Of a stretch of DNA of 41,519 bases, positions 33,470 through 41,519 are shown one piece after another (within the stretch, counting starts at the first letter, position 1; the number at the start of each line of letters is the position of its first letter). The notes under the pieces are model-generated. The model searched no databases. It saw nothing but the letters and a program-made list of their open reading frames with translations, and was not told where the DNA came from. Origin of the DNA: HGM12587 sp964561705 (GTDB lineage: Bacteria; Bacillota; Clostridia; Lachnospirales; Lachnospiraceae); the NCBI GenBank assembly GCA_964561705.1, contig CAZLQJ010000006.1, forward strand, positions 1 to 41,519, given 5' to 3'. Position numbers and translations under genes: made by a program.

Positions 33470-34165
33470 ATGAACACATTTTTATTAAATTCGACCTATT
33501 TTGGTGTTGTATTAAGCCTTTTGGCATATTGGGTCGCATTAAAAATTTCTGCCAAAGTAAAAAATACATTGTGTAATCCTCTTCTGGTGGCGTCTGTGAT
33601 CATTATTTTGTTGTTGCTGCTTTTTGGAGTGGATTATGAGACTTTTGATGCTGGTGCCTCAAAATTGACTTATTTTTTAAATCCTTCAACGGTTTGTTTG
33701 GCAGTTCCCCTTTACAGACAGTTTCAAGTATTAAAATCCAATATGAAAGCAATTTTTCTGGGAATTGCGGCGGGATGTATTGCCTGTATGATCACGATCG
33801 CAGGGCTTTCAGCCGTTTTTGCATTTCAGCCGGAACTGACAGCTTCCATTCTTCCAAAATCGATCACCACAGCCATTGCCATTGGACTTTCCGAAGAAAT
33901 TGGCGGTGTGTCTGCAATTACAGTTGTCTGTGTTGTGATTACCGGAATTTTTGGGGCTTGTACGGCATCTGCCTTATTTAGGATCTTTAAGATCCAGGAA
34001 CCGGTTGCCCAAGGACTTGCGGCAGGTGCTTCTGCCCATGCCATTGGGACGTCGAGAGCGTTGGAACTTGGAGAAATTCAAGGCGCAATGAGCAGTCTTG
34101 CCATTGTAGTAACGGGAATTATGACCGTGATCCTGGCTCCTTTGGTAATGGGGATGATTCGATAA
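33470..34165 (+). CDS. lrgB: LrgB/CidB family membrane protein
   Basis: This 231-residue multi-pass membrane protein has the LrgB signature: NPLL near the N-terminus, LNPSTVCLAVPLYRQ, LPKSITTAIAIGLSEEIGG, and SAHAIGTSRALELGE. It starts 2 bases after the LrgA-like gene, the normal arrangement, and they should act together in the membrane. GGAG precedes the ATG. The LytTR regulator that often controls lrgAB is not adjacent here, although one is encoded 8 kb upstream in the secretion locus. Confidence 0.95.
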   Translation: MNTFLLNSTYFGVVLSLLAYWVALKISAKVKNTLCNPLLVASVIIILLLLLFGVDYETFDAGASKLTYFLNPSTVCLAVPLYRQFQVLKSNMKAIFLGIAAGCIACMITIAGLSAVFAFQPELTASILPKSITTAIAIGLSEEIGGVSAITVVCVVITGIFGACTASALFRIFKIQEPVAQGLAAGASAHAIGTSRALELGEIQGAMSSLAIVVTGIMTVILAPLVMGMIR

Positions 34166-34238
34166 AAATAAAAAAAGGAAAAATGCAAAAGACACAGAAT
34201 CTAATATTTAGAAGAGCCTTTTTATAGGGAGGTGTGCC

Positions 34239-35243
34239 ATGACGATTCGGGAAAAACAAGAACAGTGGGAAGCAACTTATTTAAGTCCTTATGCGGCACT
34301 GAGTAAAAATTCCAGAGGCAGAGACCGCTACGAAGCACCTTGCGATATCCGGCCTGTTTATCAAAGAGACAGGGACAGGATCCTGCATAGTAAATCTTTT
34401 CGGCGGCTGAAGCATAAAACCCAGGTCTTTTTGACACCTCAGGGGGATCATTACAGAACCCGCCTAACCCATACACTGGAAGTTTCCCAAAATGCACGTA
34501 CCATTGCCAAAGCACTTCGGTTAAATGAAGATCTGGTGGAAGCCATTGCTTTGGGACACGACTTGGGGCATACGCCTTTTGGACATGCAGGAGAAAGGGC
34601 GCTGGATCGTTTGTGCAGCAAAGGATTTGCGCACTATGAACAGAGTGTCCGGGTAGTGGAACGCCTGGAAAATGGTGGAAAAGGCCTTAACCTGACTTAT
34701 GAAGTCCGGGACGGTATCAAAAATCATCGTACTGCGGGAAGACCAAGTACCTTGGAAGGTAAGATTGTCCGTTTGTCGGATAAGATTGCTTATATCAATC
34801 ATGATATTGATGATGCCATTCGTGCCGGCATCCTGGTTGCGGAAGATATTCCGAGAGAATATACGGAAGTTCTGGGAAGTACGACAAGCCAGCGGTTAAA
34901 TACCATGATTCACGACATTGTAAAAAGAAGTGAAGGAAAGGCAGATATCCTGATGTCTGCGGATGTGGAGAAGGCCATGGCAGATCTTAGAAAATTTATG
35001 TTTGCCAATGTTTATACCAATCCGAAAGCGAAGGCAGAAGAGCAAAAAGCACAGGATATGCTGGAGCATTTGTTCTCTTTTTACAAAGAGCATCCGGAAA
35101 ATATGTCTGAAGAATATATCGATATGCTGGAGAACCGGGGAGAAGCACTGGAAGATGTGGTCTGTGATTACATTTCCGGCATGACGGACCAGTATGCAAT
35201 ACAGAAATTTCAGGAGTATTTTGTGCCTAGATCATGGAGCTGA
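34239..35243 (+). CDS. dgt: Deoxyguanosinetriphosphate triphosphohydrolase-like HD protein
   Basis: This 334-residue protein hydrolyses dNTPs to nucleosides and triphosphate (dGTPase-like family). The HD metal motif is clear: HTLEVSQNARTIA, then ALGHDLGHTPFGHAGE, and later KIAYINHDIDDAIRAG. RPVYQRDRDRILHSKSFRRLKHKTQVF is the typical N-terminal stretch. The length is that of the shorter type-2 family. GGGAGG precedes the ATG. It lies 12 bases before dnaG, an arrangement common in Clostridia, and should help nucleotide homeostasis. Confidence 0.95.
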   Translation: MTIREKQEQWEATYLSPYAALSKNSRGRDRYEAPCDIRPVYQRDRDRILHSKSFRRLKHKTQVFLTPQGDHYRTRLTHTLEVSQNARTIAKALRLNEDLVEAIALGHDLGHTPFGHAGERALDRLCSKGFAHYEQSVRVVERLENGGKGLNLTYEVRDGIKNHRTAGRPSTLEGKIVRLSDKIAYINHDIDDAIRAGILVAEDIPREYTEVLGSTTSQRLNTMIHDIVKRSEGKADILMSADVEKAMADLRKFMFANVYTNPKAKAEEQKAQDMLEHLFSFYKEHPENMSEEYIDMLENRGEALEDVVCDYISGMTDQYAIQKFQEYFVPRSWS

Positions 35244-35255
35244 TGAGGAGAGATT

Positions 35256-37016
35256 ATGTATTATTCTGATGATCTGGTAGAAGAGATCAGAGAAAAAAAC
35301 GATATTGTAAGCGTTGTTGGAGAATATGTGAAGCTGACCAGAAAGGGCGGCTCTTATTTTGGACTCTGTCCTTTTCATAATGAAAAGACAGGATCCTTTT
35401 CCGTGTCACCGTCAAAGCAGATCTACTATTGTTTTGGGTGTCATAAGGGAGGCAATGTATTTAGCTTCCTGATGGATTATGAAAATTATACATTCCCGGA
35501 AGCAGTGAAAGTGCTGGGTGAACGTGTAGGCGTAGAACTTCCGGAAATTGAATATTCAGAGGATGCAAAGCAGAAGAAAGATGAAAAGACAAAAATGCTG
35601 GAAATGTACAAATATGCAGCAACTTTTTATTATAAGATGCTTCGGACAAATTATGGAGAAACAGGATACCAGTATCTAAAAAAACGAGGTCTTTCCGATG
35701 AGACCATCAAGCATTTTGGGCTTGGATATTCGACAAAATTCGGAAAAGATCTCTACCAATATTTAAAGAAAAACGGCTTTTCCGATCAGATGATGATTGA
35801 AGGCGGTCTGGTATCTTATAGTGAAAGATCCGGTACCTATGATCGTTTTTGGAACAGAGTCATGTTCCCGATCATGGATGCAAATCATAAAGTGATCGGT
35901 TTTGGCGGCAGAGTCATGGGAGAAGGAGAACCCAAATATTTGAATTCACCGGAAACAAAGATTTTTGACAAAAGCCGAAATCTTTATGGATTGAATTTTG
36001 CAAGGACAAGCCGGAAAGACAATATGATCATTTGTGAAGGATATATGGATGTGATCGCACTGCATCAGGCGGGATTTACCCAGGCAGTTGCGTCCCTGGG
36101 AACTGCATTAACGGAAAATCAGTGCAGGCTCCTTGCAAGATATACAAAGAAGGTTCTGCTGACTTATGACAGTGATGATGCAGGAACCAATGCGGCACTT
36201 CGCGCAATCCCAATGCTAAAAGAAGCAGGATTAAGTGTCAGCGTGATTAATATGAAGCCTTATAAAGACCCGGATGAATTTATCAAAGCGCTGGGCAGTG
36301 AGGCATTTCAGGAACGAATCAACCAGGCAGTGAACAGCTTCCTGTTTGAGATAGAAGTGATTGAAAGACGCTATGATTTCAAAGATCCGGAATCAAAAAC
36401 AGCCTTTTTTAGGGAAACAGCCAAAAAACTTTTGGATTTTTCGGAAGAAATCGAGCGCAATACTTATGTGGAGGCAGTGGCAGAACGTTATCATCTGCCT
36501 TATGAAAAACTTAAAAAACTGGTCGATACCATGGGTGAAGAATTAAGCAGGACGCCGAAAAGAGCAATTCCGCGTTCGGGAATACAAAAACAGCCCAAAG
36601 AGGATGGTATCGCAAAAGCTCAGAAGCTCCTGATCACATGGATGATCTCGGATGACAAGATGTTTGAGGAAATCAGCAAATGGATCAGCAGCAGCGATTT
36701 TACCAATGAATTGTACCGCACAGTCGTGGAAATGTTGTATCAGCAGAAGGAACAAGGGAAAATAAAACCCGCAGAAATCATCAGCCACTTTGCGGACAGC
36801 GAACAGCAAGGGGAAGTCGCGTCGTTGTTTCATGCAGAATTGAAACAGATTGACAAAAAAGAAGAATTGGAAAAAGCATTGACAGAAACCATTATGAAAG
36901 TCAAGGAGCACAGTTATAATGTGCAGATTGAGGAAATGGACAAAAATGATATGGCTGCATGGCAGAAGATTCTTCAGGAAAAGAGCAAATTACAGAAATT
37001 GCATATTTCCCTTTAA
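35256..37016 (+). CDS. dnaG: DNA primase
   Basis: This 586-residue primase makes the RNA primers for replication. The N-terminal zinc-binding domain has CPFH and CFGCHKGG (about 38-65). The RNA polymerase core shows FGGRVMGEG, then the TOPRIM motif IICEGYMDVIAL and the LTYDSDDAGTNAA metal site. A helical C-terminal domain that contacts the DnaB helicase follows. The length fits the family. GAGGAG precedes the ATG. It sits in the macromolecular-synthesis order dnaG-rpoD. Confidence 0.98.
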   Translation: MYYSDDLVEEIREKNDIVSVVGEYVKLTRKGGSYFGLCPFHNEKTGSFSVSPSKQIYYCFGCHKGGNVFSFLMDYENYTFPEAVKVLGERVGVELPEIEYSEDAKQKKDEKTKMLEMYKYAATFYYKMLRTNYGETGYQYLKKRGLSDETIKHFGLGYSTKFGKDLYQYLKKNGFSDQMMIEGGLVSYSERSGTYDRFWNRVMFPIMDANHKVIGFGGRVMGEGEPKYLNSPETKIFDKSRNLYGLNFARTSRKDNMIICEGYMDVIALHQAGFTQAVASLGTALTENQCRLLARYTKKVLLTYDSDDAGTNAALRAIPMLKEAGLSVSVINMKPYKDPDEFIKALGSEAFQERINQAVNSFLFEIEVIERRYDFKDPESKTAFFRETAKKLLDFSEEIERNTYVEAVAERYHLPYEKLKKLVDTMGEELSRTPKRAIPRSGIQKQPKEDGIAKAQKLLITWMISDDKMFEEISKWISSSDFTNELYRTVVEMLYQQKEQGKIKPAEIISHFADSEQQGEVASLFHAELKQIDKKEELEKALTETIMKVKEHSYNVQIEEMDKNDMAAWQKILQEKSKLQKLHISL

Positions 37017-37055
37017 GGGCGGATATGCTAAAGAACAGGTGTAGAGGTGGACAAC

Positions 37056-38165
37056 ATGGACGAAAAAGAAAAGATGCTGAAAGTGGCTGCGAAGATCAAA
37101 GAACTTCAAACGACAGCAAAAAAGAAAAAGAATGTACTGGAATATCAAGAAGTTTTAGAATCGCTGCGCGATACAGAGCTTGGAAAGGAAGATATAGAAA
37201 AAATCTGTGATTTCTTAGAACAAAACGGAGTCGATGTTTTACGTGTAACAGAAGAAACCGACGATGATGAAATCCTTCTTTCTGAAGAAGATGAAGTGGA
37301 TGTGGAAAATATTGACCTTTCTGTGCCGGAAGGAGTCAGCATTGAAGATCCGGTTCGTATGTATTTAAAGGAGATCGGTAAGGTACCATTGTTGAGTGCA
37401 GAAGAGGAAATCGAACTTGCACAGCGTATGGAAGAAGGGGATGAAGAAGCGAAAAAAGCTTTGGCAGAAGCCAATCTTCGTCTGGTAGTAAGTATTGCCA
37501 AACGCTATGTAGGTCGTGGAATGCTTTTCCTGGATCTGATTCAGGAAGGAAATCTGGGATTGATCAAAGCGGTTGAAAAATTTGATTACCGGAAAGGATA
37601 CAAGTTTAGTACGTATGCGACCTGGTGGATTCGTCAGGCAATCACCAGAGCTATTGCAGATCAGGCAAGAACAATCCGTATTCCGGTGCATATGGTAGAA
37701 ACCATCAATAAACTGATCCGTGTATCAAGACAGTTGCTGCAGGAACTTGGTCGCGAGCCGTCACCGGAAGAAATTGCAAAGGAAATGAACATGCCGGTAG
37801 AACGTGTGCGTGAAATCTTAAAAATATCTCAGGAACCGGTATCTTTGGAAACACCGATCGGTGAGGAAGAAGACAGCCATCTTGGTGATTTTATTCAGGA
37901 TGATCATGTGCCGGTACCAGCAGAAGCAGCAACATTTACTTTATTAAAAGAACAGTTAAGTGAAGTGCTTGGAACATTAACAGAAAGAGAACAGAAGGTA
38001 CTGCGTCTTCGTTTTGGATTAGATGATGGACGTGCCCGTACTTTGGAAGAAGTAGGAAAAGAATTTAATGTTACACGTGAACGTATTCGTCAGATTGAAG
38101 CAAAAGCACTGAGAAAATTACGTCACCCAAGCAGAAGCAGAAAGTTAAAGGATTATTTAGATTAA
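37056..38165 (+). CDS. rpoD: Primary sigma factor RpoD/SigA
   Basis: This 369-residue protein is the housekeeping sigma factor. It contains region 1.2 (DPVRMYLKEIGKVPLLSAEEEIELA), region 2 (NLRLVVSIAKRYVGRGMLFLDLIQEGNLG and YATWWIRQAITRA, for -10 recognition), region 3, and region 4 (TLEEVGKEFNVTRERIRQIEAKAL, for -35 recognition). Region 1.1 is short and acidic. I chose ATG 37056 with AGAGGTGG just upstream; GTG 37047 is in frame and would add three residues. It follows dnaG by 39 bases. The promoters called in this window match its expected consensus. Confidence 0.98.
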   Translation: MDEKEKMLKVAAKIKELQTTAKKKKNVLEYQEVLESLRDTELGKEDIEKICDFLEQNGVDVLRVTEETDDDEILLSEEDEVDVENIDLSVPEGVSIEDPVRMYLKEIGKVPLLSAEEEIELAQRMEEGDEEAKKALAEANLRLVVSIAKRYVGRGMLFLDLIQEGNLGLIKAVEKFDYRKGYKFSTYATWWIRQAITRAIADQARTIRIPVHMVETINKLIRVSRQLLQELGREPSPEEIAKEMNMPVERVREILKISQEPVSLETPIGEEEDSHLGDFIQDDHVPVPAEAATFTLLKEQLSEVLGTLTEREQKVLRLRFGLDDGRARTLEEVGKEFNVTRERIRQIEAKALRKLRHPSRSRKLKDYLD

Positions 38166-38166
38166 T

Positions 38167-38859
38167 ATGCAGTTATCAAAACGATTATCATCCGTCGCAT
38201 CGATGGTTACCATTGGGAATCGTTTGGCAGATGTGGGAACAGATCATGGATATGTTCCCATTTATCTTTATGAGAGAAATGTGATTCCATCTGCCATTGC
38301 CATGGATGTGAACAAAGGTCCTTTGGAAAGGGCAACATTACATATTGCGGAATCGGGTTATAAGAATGCGATCGAAACCAGACTTTCAGATGGTTTATGC
38401 GCGCTCAAAGAAGGAGAAGCGGACAGTATTGTGATCGCCGGGATGGGCGGTCCCTTAATGATCCGGATCTTAAGCGCTTATCCGAAAGTTACGGCATCGG
38501 CAAAGGAATTAATCCTGCAGCCCCAGTCGGAAATTTCCGAAGTCCGGATCTGGCTTTATGAACAGGGATATGAGATTACAGAAGAACATATGGTATTTGA
38601 AGATGGCAAATACTATTCTATGTTTCGTGCAGTAAAAAATATAGAATGCAGGAAACTTACCAGCACAGAGTATCAATTCGGCAGATTGGAAGTTTTAAAG
38701 GAAGTGGATGTTTTGAAGAACTATCTTTTGAAAGAAATTTCAGGAAAGCAGCTGATTCTCGAAAAACTTCAGGCTGAAGATACGGAAAAAAGCAAGAAAC
38801 GAGCGATTGAGATCGGCCGTCTCATAGAAGAATTTCAAATGGTATTGGAAAGAATCTGA
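38167..38859 (+). CDS. trmK: tRNA (adenine22-N1)-methyltransferase TrmK
   Basis: This 230-residue protein matches TrmK (YqfN type), an S-adenosylmethionine enzyme that methylates A22 of tRNAs. The N-terminal Rossmann domain shows LADVGTDHGYVPIYL (SAM loop), AMDVNKGPLERA, and VIAGMGGPLM (catalytic region). A C-terminal coiled-coil helix pair follows (about 170-225), as in known TrmK. It starts 1 base after the rpoD stop, and the Nif3-like gene follows, an order found across Firmicutes. Confidence 0.95.
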   Translation: MQLSKRLSSVASMVTIGNRLADVGTDHGYVPIYLYERNVIPSAIAMDVNKGPLERATLHIAESGYKNAIETRLSDGLCALKEGEADSIVIAGMGGPLMIRILSAYPKVTASAKELILQPQSEISEVRIWLYEQGYEITEEHMVFEDGKYYSMFRAVKNIECRKLTSTEYQFGRLEVLKEVDVLKNYLLKEISGKQLILEKLQAEDTEKSKKRAIEIGRLIEEFQMVLERI

Positions 38860-38873
38860 AAGGAGCAGTGCCC

Positions 38874-39644
38874 ATGAAATGTAAAGAACTAATTGAATTG
38901 TTGGAACAGGAATTTCCGGTAAAATATGCAGTACCCGGAGATAAGACCGGATTTCAGGTGGGAGACCGGGAAAAGGAAGTGAAGCACATTTTCGTGGCCG
39001 TAGATGCATCGGATGAGAATATTGACCAAGCGATTGCATTGGGAGCAGATATGCTTTTAACGCATCATCCAATGCTCTATGCACCTCTTTCTACGGTGAC
39101 GACAGACAGTTTTAACGGCAGGAGAGTCATCAAAATGATTGAGAATGGGCTTTGCTATATGGCAACGCACACCAATTATGACAGCTGCAGAATGGCAGAT
39201 CTGGCAGCAGAGCGGCTGGAAATGAGGGAATGTCAGGTGCTGGAAGAGGTGGCAGACGGATGCGGAATCGGAAAAGTCGGAAATCTGCCCCAAAAAATGA
39301 CATTAAGAGAATGTGCCATGTTTGTAAAGGACAAATTCCAGATTCCATCGGTAAGATTTTTTGGAAATGCAGAGCAAAAGGTTCAGATGGCAGCCATCTG
39401 TCCGGGATCCGGAAGAAGCGTTCTGGGATTTTGCCACGAAAAAGGGGCACAGGTATTTATTACGGGCGATGTGGATCATCATACAGGAATCGACCAATGG
39501 GATGATAAATTGCCGATCATAGATGCGGGACACTATGGGATTGAACATATTTATATAGAAGATATGTGTGAACTTTTGACAAAAAAATGTCCGGAACTGA
39601 AGGTAAGTAAGGCGCAGATCAAGCATCCGTTTGAAGTAGTATAA
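38874..39644 (+). CDS. Nif3-like dinuclear metal centre protein
   Basis: This 256-residue protein belongs to the Nif3/YqfO family, hexameric proteins with a two-metal site. Metal ligands are visible in LLTHHPMLY, THTNYD, and the C-terminal DAGHYGIEH. The family function is debated; a GTP cyclohydrolase-like role has been proposed for some members. I chose ATG 38874 because AGGAG is 8 bases upstream; GTG 38868 is too close to the ribosome site. It lacks the PII-like insertion seen in longer homologues. Confidence 0.93.
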   Translation: MKCKELIELLEQEFPVKYAVPGDKTGFQVGDREKEVKHIFVAVDASDENIDQAIALGADMLLTHHPMLYAPLSTVTTDSFNGRRVIKMIENGLCYMATHTNYDSCRMADLAAERLEMRECQVLEEVADGCGIGKVGNLPQKMTLRECAMFVKDKFQIPSVRFFGNAEQKVQMAAICPGSGRSVLGFCHEKGAQVFITGDVDHHTGIDQWDDKLPIIDAGHYGIEHIYIEDMCELLTKKCPELKVSKAQIKHPFEVV

Positions 39645-39659
39645 CCGGGAGGAAAAACC

Positions 39660-41318
39660 ATGGTAAAGGTGACAATTGGAACAGTCGTAAAGGAATATGC
39701 AAAAGGAACAGACTATGAGACGATCATGAAAGAGAATTATCCTGACACAGCAGGGGAGATTCTGCTGGTAAAGGTCGATCATAAGCTGGAAGAACTGCGA
39801 AAAAAAGTAAAAAGAGACTGTGTCGTAGAACCGGTTTATTTTAGCGATAATCCGGGATACAATTCCTACAGACGCAGTACGACGTTTCTGATGTTGAAGG
39901 CAATCCATGATCTCTATGAAAGAGAAGCGATTGGAAAGGTCCGTGTGGAATTTTCGGCCGGTTCAGGATATTTTTGTACCCTGAGTGGCAATGTGAAAAC
40001 GGATGGGGAATTTACGGCAAAGGTTGAGGCGCGAATGCGAGAATATGTGCAGCAGGCACTGCCGATCCAAAAAGAAGTGATCAATACCCAGGATGCGGTC
40101 AGCCGGTTTTCGGAATATGGAATGACCGATAAGGCGGGTTTGTTCCGGTATCGCCGCGCTTCAAAGGTAAATATTTATAGTATTGGCGGTTTTCAGGATT
40201 ATTATTATGGATACATGGCTCCAAACACCTCTTACCTGAAATGGTTTGCCCTAGAACCGTATGAAGATGGATTTATGCTTCAGTTTCCGAAAAAGGAAGC
40301 ACCAGGGGTGATTCCACCGGTAACATTTAGTAAGAAGGTATTTCAGGTTTTGCGCGATTCGGAAGAATGGGGTAAAATGCTGGAGCTTTCTACAGTAGGG
40401 GAATTAAATGATATGATCGCCCGAGGAAATCTTTCGGAAATGATTCTGGTACAGGAGGCGATCCAGGAAAAACAGATTGGTGACATTGCCGGAAAGATTG
40501 CAAAAGATCCATCCAAACGAATCGTGATGATCGCAGGACCTTCCTCTTCCGGAAAGACAACATTTTCCCACAGGCTGTCTGTCCAGTTGCGTGCGCATGG
40601 TCTGAAACCGCATCCGATTGCCTGTGACAATTATTTTGTGGAACGGGAAGATACGCCGAAAGATGCAGACGGAAAATATAATTTTGAATGTCTGGGAGCA
40701 TTGGACATTTCTTTGTTTAATGAACATATGAATCGTCTTTTGGCAGGAGAAACCGTGGAAATTCCAGAATTTAATTTCGTGACCGGAAAAAAAGAATATA
40801 AGGGAAATCAGATTTTAACACTGGGTCCGGAGGATGTGCTGATTATCGAAGGCATCCATTGCTTGAATGATGCAATGTCCGATCAACTTCCGGCAGAAAG
40901 TAAGTTTAAAATCTATATCAGTGCACTTACAATGTTGAACATTGATGAACATAATCGGATTCCGACCACAGACGGCCGGCTGATTAGAAGAATGATCCGT
41001 GATGCCAGAACCAGAGGCGCCTCTGCGAAAAAGACCATAGGAATGTGGGCTTCCGTCCGAAGAGGAGAAGAAGAAAATATTTTCCCGTATCAGGAGGATG
41101 CAGATGTGGTATTCAATTCAGCACTGGTATATGAACTTGCCGTATTGAAACAGTATGCGGAACCTTTGCTGTTTGGCATTGATCCTTCGGAAGAAGAATA
41201 TGTCGAGGCAAAACGTTTGCTGAAATTTTTGGATTATTTTGTAGGTGTAGACAGCAATCTGATTCCAAACAATTCTATTTTAAGAGAATTTATCGGTGGT
41301 AGCTGTTTTCGGGTTTAA
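39660..41318 (+). CDS. Nucleoside (uridine-type) kinase with TGS-like N-terminal domain
   Basis: This 552-residue protein joins an N-terminal region resembling the TGS/editing-like part of threonyl-tRNA synthetase (about 1-190) to a uridine-kinase-like P-loop domain (about 270-480). The Walker A motif is MIAGPSSSGKTT (near residue 285); HPIACDNYFVEREDTP, YNFECLGALD and IIEGIHCLND are the other family landmarks. It probably phosphorylates a nucleoside using ATP or GTP; the substrate is not certain. GGGAGG precedes the ATG. It is the last gene before the rnpB promoter. Confidence 0.92.
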   Translation: MVKVTIGTVVKEYAKGTDYETIMKENYPDTAGEILLVKVDHKLEELRKKVKRDCVVEPVYFSDNPGYNSYRRSTTFLMLKAIHDLYEREAIGKVRVEFSAGSGYFCTLSGNVKTDGEFTAKVEARMREYVQQALPIQKEVINTQDAVSRFSEYGMTDKAGLFRYRRASKVNIYSIGGFQDYYYGYMAPNTSYLKWFALEPYEDGFMLQFPKKEAPGVIPPVTFSKKVFQVLRDSEEWGKMLELSTVGELNDMIARGNLSEMILVQEAIQEKQIGDIAGKIAKDPSKRIVMIAGPSSSGKTTFSHRLSVQLRAHGLKPHPIACDNYFVEREDTPKDADGKYNFECLGALDISLFNEHMNRLLAGETVEIPEFNFVTGKKEYKGNQILTLGPEDVLIIEGIHCLNDAMSDQLPAESKFKIYISALTMLNIDEHNRIPTTDGRLIRRMIRDARTRGASAKKTIGMWASVRRGEEENIFPYQEDADVVFNSALVYELAVLKQYAEPLLFGIDPSEEEYVEAKRLLKFLDYFVGVDSNLIPNNSILREFIGGSCFRV

Positions 41319-41364
41319 ATGAAAACAGGATATAGAAAAGTTTTGAAACCATAGAGGTACAGCG

Positions 41365-41394
41365 TTGACGCAAGGCGTGACGTTGTGCTAAAAT
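41365..41394 (+). promoter_or_regulatory. Promoter of rnpB
   Basis: TTGACG (41365-41370) and TAAAAT (41389-41394) are 18 bases apart. The predicted start near 41401 fits the expected 5' end of the RNase P RNA, about 65 bases before its conserved core. Confidence 0.75.
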
Positions 41395-41400
41395 GAGCGT

Positions 41401-41519
41401 TGATCGTAAATATGAGTAGGACAAATGTTCGCGGTTTGCCTAAGATCATCAGATTTTCGGCAGAGTGAGGAAAGTCCGGGCTTCGCAGGGCAGGATGCCG
41501 GATAACGTCCGGTGGAGGT
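41401..41519 (+). ncRNA. rnpB: RNase P RNA (rnpB), 5' part, cut by window end
   Basis: This is the catalytic RNA of RNase P, which trims the 5' leader from precursor tRNAs. The universally conserved stretch GAGGAAAGTCCGGGCTTCGC (41467-41486) followed by AGGGCAGGATGCCGG is diagnostic of bacterial type RNA. Before it, GCC and GGC arms around 41440-41463 form the expected early hairpin. The start is estimated from the promoter and the usual distance to the core; the 3' two-thirds lie outside the window. Confidence 0.93.

Noticed and set aside
34172..34222. Inverted repeat TCTAA-TAT-TTAGA flanked by AAAAGG and CCTTTTT before dgt
   Set aside because: It is AT-rich and weak with large internal loops. 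It could be a poor terminator for lrgB, but I cannot separate it from chance.
39303..39908. Minus-strand open frame of 201 codons
   Set aside because: It spans the ends of two well-supported plus-strand genes and has no recognisable motif or ribosome site.
41361..41388. Imperfect inverted repeat between the nucleoside kinase gene and rnpB as a terminator
   Set aside because: Pairing is poor, there is no T-run, and the bases are better explained as the -35 and spacer of the rnpB promoter.

Overview
The window looks like a chromosomal segment from a low-to-moderate GC Gram-positive of class Clostridia, most likely Lachnospiraceae. The dgt, dnaG, rpoD, trmK, Nif3-like, nucleoside kinase, rnpB order, the AGGAGG ribosome sites and the 3' end of groEL all fit, but the genus cannot be fixed from sequence alone. 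All genes but one run on the plus strand.

Region 1 (1-1645): the 3' end of groEL, a small A24 prepilin-peptidase-like membrane protein, and a divergent XRE-type regulator. The regulator faces a strong sigma-70 promoter (1560-1588) that appears to start the next block.

Region 2 (1646-30461) is the interesting part: about 29 kb encoding a type VII secretion system (T7SSb-like) embedded in a Ser/Thr phosphorylation circuit. In order it encodes: a membrane-anchored trypsin-like protease with a cytosolic FHA domain; a PP2C phosphatase; a transmembrane Ser/Thr kinase; a small membrane protein with repeated T-x-x-L motifs; a 3125-residue surface protein of about 18 Ig-like modules; an intrinsic terminator; a second, divergent kinase (HLD/DFN) with TPR-like repeats; a frameshifted TPR/YfaP-like protein; two membrane FHA proteins; the EssC-type FtsK/SpoIIIE motor; a LytTR regulator; an uncharacterised protein; an EsaB/YukD ubiquitin-like protein; a coiled-coil protein; and five WXG100 proteins. 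After a hairpin come a membrane protein, a candidate glycine-zipper effector with a WXG100-like N-terminus, and a DUF4176 protein. I recognise no separate EsaA, EssA or EssB. The two kinase-TM-helical proteins share the domain order of EssB (kinase-fold, TM, extracellular helices) and may replace it. A working model is that the kinases phosphorylate T-x-x-L sites, FHA domains on the protease, accessory proteins and motor read them, and PP2C resets the system.

Region 3 (30462-34165): a terminator and promoter, then a GH13 isoamylase-type protein in which two catalytic Asp positions read Asn, a DUF5662 protein and an LrgA/LrgB-type pair, closely packed.

Region 4 (34239-41519): housekeeping genes dgt, dnaG, rpoD, trmK, a Nif3-family protein, a uridine-kinase-like nucleoside kinase, then the promoter and 5' part of rnpB, cut by the window end.
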